Positions 59,101 to 64,000 of a DNA stretch of 64,000 bases are shown piece by piece. Source of the DNA: Pseudomonas sp. (lineage in GTDB: Bacteria; Pseudomonadota; Gammaproteobacteria; Pseudomonadales; Pseudomonadaceae); NCBI GenBank assembly GCA_030656145.1, contig JAUSOF010000093.1, positions 29,468 to 93,467 of the forward strand, in the 5' to 3' direction. Every line of letters begins with the position of its first letter. Position 1 is the first letter of the stretch. Position numbers and translations under genes: made by a program. The notes beneath the pieces were generated by a model. The model was not told where the DNA came from and did not search any database. It was given only the letters and a program-made list of their open reading frames with translations.

Positions 59101-62100
59101 ACTGTAGGCGTCGAGTTCACTCTGACCGACGTAGACGTCAAGGAATTCGCCGGCACGGTAAACGAACTGATCGTGCCTGAAATCCAAGCGAATGACGTGG
59201 CCGATAAGCAGATCACCGAGTTCAGCCTGAGCGGTACGCCGGATGTGGGCGATGAGTTGCGGGTAACCATCAACTCTATGGATTACATGGTCACCGCAGA
59301 GCTGAATGACACGGCTGAGACCCTACTCAGCGCACTGGCGGCAGCGATCAATCTCGACGTGCAGGCACTAGTTTCTGCCCAGGTCGTAGAGGATAAGCTG
59401 GTCGTTACCGCAGATGTCGCGGGTACTGCGTTCAGCTTCGATCGCAACGTCACCAACGCCACGGCAACGGCCAACAGCACCACCGACAACACCGACACAA
59501 CCGCGGTTGCCTCCACCGCTTCCACGGCGCAAGTCAGCACCGTGAAGTTTGACAGCAGCGTTGGTATCGGTGACGTGTATACCGTCATGATCAATGAAAC
59601 AATCCACAGCTTCACCGCTGTGGCGGGTTCCACGCTGATCTCGGTGCTCAATGCCCTGGTCAACCGCATCAATTCTGGGGTTGAAAAGGGCGAGGTTACG
59701 GCGGTTCGTTCGGGTAGCACCCTGATCGTCTCGTCCGACGAAGCAGGTAATGAGTTCACCATCGCCGCAACCGACAGCGCCTTGCCTGCGCCGGTTGTTG
59801 CCACCCCAACGCCTAACTACCTCGGTGAGTCGGGTGTAGCGCAGGTTAGCCGGGTAGACCTTGGCCAAGCAGCCTACGACAAGGGCGATATGGTCAACGT
59901 CACCGTTGCCGGCACAACCTACGAATACACCGTGCTGGGCAGCGAGAGCAGCGATGACATCGTCGATGAGCTGGTTGCGCTTATGCTCAATGACGCCACC
60001 GTGTTCGCCAACAATGACGAGGGCCAACTGCAACTGACCGCCAAGGTCGCGGGCACTGCCTTCGTGTTCGACTCCAGCGTGGCTAACGTCGCGTTCACCG
60101 CCAACACCCTGACCCACGCAACCACCACCGCCAACGATGTTGCCGACGCACAGAGTGTGGGCATCAACATTGGTGCAGCAGTGTGGGATGCAGGCGACGT
60201 GATCAGCGGCACGCTGAATGGCTTTGCGTTCAGCTACACCGTGACCGGTAACGAAGCTGACAATCAAGTCATTGCAGTACTACTGGCTGCTGAAATTGCT
60301 GACACCAGTCAGCCTGTGACTATATCCATCGTAGGCAATACCGTCGTCATCACCGCCAATGTGCCGGGCAACTCGTTCGAGCTGGTAACCAACGTCGACA
60401 ACACCTCGGAAACCGACAACAGCATCGCCTTTGATGGCGAAACGGTCGACAACGTAACCGCGCAGGCGCAAGTCAGCGAGGTTGATCTGGGCGCTGCTGG
60501 CTACGATGCGGGCGATGTGATTACCCTCACTGTAGGCGGCATCGCGTTCAGCTACACCGTCACCGGTGAAGAAGCCAACAACGGCGTGATGGTTGCGGCA
60601 CTGCTGCAAGCCATCAATGCAGATATCCAGCTGGCTGTCACTGCATCGCTGGACGGTGCAAACGTCAATGGGCTGGTACTGACTGCCAATGCCGACGATG
60701 GCGAATTCACTCTGGAAACAGCAGTGAGCAATGCCGGTATTGCCGATCAGGTCGCTGGCCTGGCTACAGACGAGCCGGTTGCCGAAGTGATTGCCGTCAA
60801 GCAAGTCACCTCGGCCACCCTGGCGGCGGTGGGTGATATTGGTGACGAGCACAGCTTCACCTTCACCGACAATGCACAACATACCTACACCGTCACCTAC
60901 ACCGTAGACGGTACAGAAGCCAACCTGGGCGGCCTGACTGCGCGCATCATCAGCGCGATTAACGGCACTCCAGCTGTCGCGGAGTTCGTCACCGCCCTGC
61001 CGGGTGATGCTGGGCAGATCCTGTTCCAGGCCGACGTGGCCGGTATCCCATTCACCGTGACCTCCGCCATCGACAACCAGCCAGAAGGCGCTAACGATAA
61101 CGGCTTGGACGCTGGCGAAACCAACGTGGTGGACAACGCAACCGCCACGCAACAAGTCAGCACCCTCACCCTGAACACGGGTGCGCTGGATGCCGGTGAT
61201 GTGGTCAATGTAACGATCCATTTGGGTCAGGCCCCTGAAATCTTCATGTATACCGTGCAAGTTGGCGACAGCTTGGAGACTGTACTGAACTGGCTGGTGC
61301 TCAACATTAATGACACTGAATCCATTCCGGGCGTTACCGCTAGCACTGACGGCTTGGTGCTGACCCTGACTGAAGACAATGCGGCTACTGGCGGCTTTAC
61401 CGTCACCGGCAGCGTGAATGATGTTGTGGTTGGTAACACTGCCGCTGCTGCGCGTGCAGAAAACGCGGTAAACGTCGAAGCCAAAGACGCCGTTGCCCAG
61501 AGCGTAACCCTGACACCGGACGCCGACGCACTGAACCCGGGTGATGTGCTGAGCGTGACGCTTACACTTCCTGATGTTGGTCCGACTAGTTTCACTGTGA
61601 CCTATACCGTGCTGGTAGGTGACACCCTACAGTCGGCGCTCGCTGGGCTGGCGTCAGCCGTTGCCGCTAACGTAGACTTTAACCTTCGCGTAACCGCCGC
61701 TGTTGGTACGGGCGTTCTGACCCTGACTGCCAACAACTTTGGCACCGAGTACGAGTTCACAAGCGATGTGGTCGACGTTGTGACCCAAGCAGACGCCACT
61801 GCGGTTCGTACCGAGGGTGCGCCAAACCAAGCCGCTACAGACGCTGTTAAGCAAGTCAGCACCGTCACCTTGAGTGAAACCGGCGCGCTGGATGCGGGCG
61901 ACTACATCGTATTAACAGTCGCCGGCAGCGACTTCTCTTATACCGTAAACGTCGGCGACACCCTTGCGGATGTCATGGCTGAACTGGTGTTCTGGATCAA
62001 CGTTGAAGCACTGGGCGTTACGGCCAGCACCAACGGCGCGATACTGACCCTCACCGCCGACACGGCGGGTACGGGCTTCAGCGTCATCAGCAATGTGATA

Positions 62101-64000
62101 AATGCTACGGTTGATGACTCCGCCGCCACCTCTGCTCCGGAAACCACCGCAGCTGCCACGGCCACCCCGCAGGAAAGCAGCGTGACCTTCAGCGGCTCGT
62201 TCGATCAGGGCGATACCGCGACTGTCACCATCAATGACCACATCTACAGCTACAGCGTGCAAGCCGGCGACAACGCGGACGCAGTGGTCAATGGTTTGAT
62301 CGCGGCTGTCGCTGCGAATGAGCCGGTAACCCTGGTCAACAGCGGTAACGGTGTACTGACCCTGACGGCCAACAATGCGGCTGACGGCGGCTTCACAGTT
62401 AGCGCTGAGGTGGGCGACATCACTAAAACGATGAATGATGCAAACGCCACTGTTGTCCAGGCCGCCAGCGGCACTGTAACCGCCGTGTCCCAGGTCAGCA
62501 CCGTAACCTTTGGTGATGGCACAGGCGGCAGCACCGTCAATATTGGTGAGACGTACACAGTCTTCATCAACGATGTTGCGCATACCTACACGGCAGTGGC
62601 TGGCGCGACCATGATCACCGTGCTCAACGCACTGAGAAGCCGCATCAATGCCGGTGACGAAGGCGACGCAGTGACCGCGGTACGTTCCGGCACCAAGCTG
62701 ATTATCAGCGCGGACACCGCCGGTAATGGTTTCACCCTCGACGCTTTCAACAGCGACGTCACGGCCGCAGTGGCAACACCGACCGCCAACGTTGTGGGCA
62801 GCGAGGCAAGCGTTGAGATCGCCCGCGTAAACTTCGGCACCACCGATTACGATGCGGGTGACACCGTTACCCTGAACATCAACGGCAACACCTACACCGT
62901 AACCGTGACCGAAAAACTGACCGCAGACGCGTTGGTTGCCAAGCTGGTTACTGACATCACCTCCATCGAGTTCAGCTTGAGTGCACATGCGCAGGACGAA
63001 GGTGTGTTGGTGATCACAGGCGACTCGATCAACGACCCGCTGAATGTCAGCGTGGATGTCATCAATGCACTGACGACTGACGCAACACAGCCAGCAGTTG
63101 AGCTGGAGCAGGCCAACGTCGCAGCAGACGTGGCGCAGCTCAGCAGCATCACGCTGAGCGGCACCTACAACCCGGGCGATATCGTAACGGTCAAGATTAA
63201 CGGTGCGGACTACAGCTACACCGTCAAGGTTCTTGATTCGACAAATGATGTGGTATCTGGGCTGTTACAGGTTATGGATACACTGGGTACCCCAGGTGTT
63301 GAGCCCATAGCTGAAGGCACCACCCTTGAGCTGAAGGCCACAACAGCAGGTGGTTCCTTCACCGTAAGCAGCTTGGTGACCCAGGTCGTGGTAACGGCTG
63401 GTACTGCTACACCGGCTACCACAACCGCAAACGCCGCTACCACTGAAGCCCAAGCGCAGGTCGATAACGTAACCCTGACCGGTCCGTTTGATGCGGGCGA
63501 TATCGTGACCGTGACCATCGGCGGCACTCCGTTCAGCTACACCACCAGCAAAGACCAGTTGGTAACTGATGTTGTTGATGAGTTGGTAGCGCTGATCAAT
63601 GCTGGCGATGAGCCAGTGACCGCGGCGAATGATGAGGGCGTGCTGACCCTGACTGCTGATGAAGCCGGTACTTCGTTCACCGCCATTAGCGGCGTGACTC
63701 AGGTCCAGGTGGCTGACGGTGAGCTAGCTGTGGGTAATACCCCGGCGGCTGGTGCTGTTGATGCACAGGCGCAGGTTGACACCATTACCCTGAGCGGCAC
63801 CTTCGATGCCGGTGACATTGTCACCGTCAGCTTCGACATCGGTGAAGAGGAGCCGGTCGAATTTAGCTACACCGTCCAGGTGGGTGATGGTGCGGACGTA
63901 GTTGGGGCGGCGCTGGCTGAGGCAATCCATATTGCTCAGGTTTCGGTTGGTGTTACTGCCGCGTATGACAATATCCTTGACATCCTGACCCTGACTGCAG
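56170..64000 (+). CDS. Giant repeat adhesin (VCBS and long tandem repeats), 5-prime part
   Basis: An uninterrupted reading frame of about 2,610 codons that leaves the window still open. The ATG has TTGGAGA upstream. Residues 1-145 form an unfamiliar head (MAVTLTNINTVTGATEGEHL) with no signal peptide and no LapA-type retention module. A VCBS-type domain follows (about 147-252; GTFSIDAFGAWAFIANSAFN), then two nearly identical 100-residue cadherin-like repeats and one tandem-95-like repeat. From residue 560 there are about 19 diverged units of 103-118 residues, each with QVS-x-VTL, DAGD-x-VTVTING, F-x-YTV and GVLTLTAD-x-AGT-x-F. I saw no cysteine. Composition is acidic and Thr/Ala/Val-rich. Such proteins are usually exported by type I secretion using a C-terminal signal; that end and any exporter genes lie beyond the window. 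Confidence 0.9.
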   Translation, partial: MAVTLTNINTVTGATEGEHLAISYSLLKLRATDESANTDGFLLTEGAGGSLSYTNSAGVLTAVDFGSGAVVLRAAGLYINNVLVTGTDARLYWLSGDGIQAATDTSPFPIGDAFFVRALDTTSGTWGSSPAPTYDLSATPISVTVSVTPTGINDAAVIAGDLSKTVAETDEALTITGTLTSTDVDNADNSFTAATIVGTNGTFSIDAFGAWAFIANSAFNELSVGELKQEIFNVTSIDGTAATVTVTITGTNDTPVAVAATNTAVEDGVLVEGQLVSTDLDVLGATATYTLDASVAGLTLNANGSYSFDPSNAAYQYLAAGETLDVVAAWTVTDDQGASDTSTLTITVTGTNDIPVAVAATDTAVEDAAPVTGQLESSDLDVLDTTATYTLDAEVAGLTLNEDGSYSFDPSNAAYQYLAAGETLDVVAAWTVTDDQDASASSTLTITITGTNDIPVVTGPVVLAAIVEDSEGLIFSAEQLLANSSDFDLTDRLSVADVALADEEAGTLTDNEDGTWTFVPAANFNGNVTFNYTVSDGQADPVPTSATLVVANDYADVSIKETQPAQEGATAVAQISSITLTGTAGDIADTYTVVINGETVFYETTGDETSLSDIAAALSLRIVADFDELLTVTVVGNVITLTAKEAGTGFILEAEGINATVGADISTIDPVVTTPNAAFVAGQAQVSSVTIAAETIEIGDRFSVTINGTTLTYEANGTEESVADIARALRDLIEADDNLIGVVSSVANGAVLTVTALVAGTAFDIDAAAFNATAGEFVSTAIATTPTPNVVAVEAKAQSSTVAFGETRYDQGDLVTVTINGVDFSYAVQYGDTANTIRDALAVKINLDNNLAVSANGNVEGVLTIVADVAGDAFIVASTVVDVAYVDNADPAFNNLAVAREAVAQQATITLDAVNAYDRGDIIIGKINGFEFEYEVTGSENDLGIALQVAQAINTAADGAVIATVNDETGIITITANTVGVEFTLTDVDVKEFAGTVNELIVPEIQANDVADKQITEFSLSGTPDVGDELRVTINSMDYMVTAELNDTAETLLSALAAAINLDVQALVSAQVVEDKLVVTADVAGTAFSFDRNVTNATATANSTTDNTDTTAVASTASTAQVSTVKFDSSVGIGDVYTVMINETIHSFTAVAGSTLISVLNALVNRINSGVEKGEVTAVRSGSTLIVSSDEAGNEFTIAATDSALPAPVVATPTPNYLGESGVAQVSRVDLGQAAYDKGDMVNVTVAGTTYEYTVLGSESSDDIVDELVALMLNDATVFANNDEGQLQLTAKVAGTAFVFDSSVANVAFTANTLTHATTTANDVADAQSVGINIGAAVWDAGDVISGTLNGFAFSYTVTGNEADNQVIAVLLAAEIADTSQPVTISIVGNTVVITANVPGNSFELVTNVDNTSETDNSIAFDGETVDNVTAQAQVSEVDLGAAGYDAGDVITLTVGGIAFSYTVTGEEANNGVMVAALLQAINADIQLAVTASLDGANVNGLVLTANADDGEFTLETAVSNAGIADQVAGLATDEPVAEVIAVKQVTSATLAAVGDIGDEHSFTFTDNAQHTYTVTYTVDGTEANLGGLTARIISAINGTPAVAEFVTALPGDAGQILFQADVAGIPFTVTSAIDNQPEGANDNGLDAGETNVVDNATATQQVSTLTLNTGALDAGDVVNVTIHLGQAPEIFMYTVQVGDSLETVLNWLVLNINDTESIPGVTASTDGLVLTLTEDNAATGGFTVTGSVNDVVVGNTAAAARAENAVNVEAKDAVAQSVTLTPDADALNPGDVLSVTLTLPDVGPTSFTVTYTVLVGDTLQSALAGLASAVAANVDFNLRVTAAVGTGVLTLTANNFGTEYEFTSDVVDVVTQADATAVRTEGAPNQAATDAVKQVSTVTLSETGALDAGDYIVLTVAGSDFSYTVNVGDTLADVMAELVFWINVEALGVTASTNGAILTLTADTAGTGFSVISNVINATVDDSAATSAPETTAAATATPQESSVTFSGSFDQGDTATVTINDHIYSYSVQAGDNADAVVNGLIAAVAANEPVTLVNSGNGVLTLTANNAADGGFTVSAEVGDITKTMNDANATVVQAASGTVTAVSQVSTVTFGDGTGGSTVNIGETYTVFINDVAHTYTAVAGATMITVLNALRSRINAGDEGDAVTAVRSGTKLIISADTAGNGFTLDAFNSDVTAAVATPTANVVGSEASVEIARVNFGTTDYDAGDTVTLNINGNTYTVTVTEKLTADALVAKLVTDITSIEFSLSAHAQDEGVLVITGDSINDPLNVSVDVINALTTDATQPAVELEQANVAADVAQLSSITLSGTYNPGDIVTVKINGADYSYTVKVLDSTNDVVSGLLQVMDTLGTPGVEPIAEGTTLELKATTAGGSFTVSSLVTQVVVTAGTATPATTTANAATTEAQAQVDNVTLTGPFDAGDIVTVTIGGTPFSYTTSKDQLVTDVVDELVALINAGDEPVTAANDEGVLTLTADEAGTSFTAISGVTQVQVADGELAVGNTPAAGAVDAQAQVDTITLSGTFDAGDIVTVSFDIGEEEPVEFSYTVQVGDGADVVGAALAEAIHIAQVSVGVTAAYDNILDILTLTA
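56926..57525 (+). repeat. Direct 300-bp repeat inside the giant adhesin gene
   Basis: Two adjacent 300-base units, 56926-57225 and 57226-57525, are almost identical in DNA over most of their length (for example around 57061 and 57361). They encode repeats with the YSFDPSNAAYQYLAAGETLD motif. Such close identity shows recent duplication or gene conversion, unlike the diverged units further along. Confidence 0.85.
57850..64000 (+). repeat. About 19 diverged protein repeats of 103-118 residues
   Basis: The QVS-type unit starts fall near 57882, 58213, 58549, 58873, 59197, 59518, 59833, 60142, 60463, 60795, 61146, 61491, 61845, 62161, 62485, 62803, 63127, 63451 and 63766, a spacing of 309-354 bases. 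The units are too diverged in DNA to recombine easily. The last is cut by the window edge. Confidence 0.85.

Noticed and set aside
57049..62988. Long minus-strand frames opposite the giant adhesin (for example 57049-57891, 59368-60267, 60280-61260 and 61912-62988)
   Set aside because: They lie opposite a continuous plus-strand frame. Their low-complexity Gly/Ala/His or Ser/Thr/Val content is the mirror of the repeat codons, and no ribosome binding sites were seen.

Overview
The window looks like chromosomal DNA of a Pseudomonas-type gammaproteobacterium. This rests on the high GC content, several Pseudomonas-style REP repeat families with a RAYT transposase, a CueR-type copper switch, an RND efflux operon with a TtgR/AcrR-like repressor, an OprC-like copper receptor, and a beta-alanine (bau) locus beside nucleobase genes. 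No tRNA, rRNA, phage module or CRISPR array was seen.

Layout. 1-0.6 kb: divergent copper export genes (copA, cut by the left edge, and copZ) around two CueR-type dyads. 0.6-7 kb: TetR repressor, RND pump (adaptor and transporter, no outer-membrane channel) and a Bcr/CflA drug exporter. 7-11.6 kb: a PAS/GAF membrane protein with no output domain, a quinone-reductase-like enzyme, a small monooxygenase and their divergent LysR regulator. 11.9-21.6 kb: a metal cluster with two TonB receptors (one OprC-like), two DUF2946 proteins, two PepSY membrane proteins, a PCu(A)C copper chaperone, a small PepSY protein and a cytochrome b561. 21.7-31.6 kb (minus strand): nucleobase salvage, with an adenosine/adenine deaminase, a 2OG-Fe(II) oxygenase, a BMP-type ABC importer (binding protein, two permeases, double ATPase), an 8-oxoguanine-deaminase-like enzyme and an SDR. 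31.9-39.2 kb: a CitMHS carrier, YigZ, a RutR-like TetR, and a LysR regulator facing beta-alanine:pyruvate aminotransferase and a CoA-acylating semialdehyde dehydrogenase. 39.3-40.7 kb: a RAYT gene inside a tandem REPIN array. 40.8-53.9 kb: diheme cytochrome c, RlmG, a four-gene signalling operon (histidine kinase, two solute-binding lipoproteins, REC-DUF3369-GGDEF-EAL protein), MscL, a standalone EAL protein, two YdcH proteins, RadA and a PilZ protein. 55.3-64 kb: a short YadA-type anchor protein followed by a giant repeat adhesin that runs off the right edge.

The most notable items are the giant adhesin (about 2,610 codons open in the window, about 19 diverged repeats of 103-118 residues), the sensory operon with two binding proteins but no permease, the RAYT locus in which REPINs alternate with copies of the RAYT 3-prime tail at a period of about 151 bp, and two MITE-like elements whose ends lie on the stop codons of neighbouring genes. 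Three c-di-GMP-related proteins (47.4, 50.5 and 53.6 kb) lie close to the adhesins, which would fit control of attachment, although no direct link is visible. All family assignments were made by eye from translated sequence; no database search was run.
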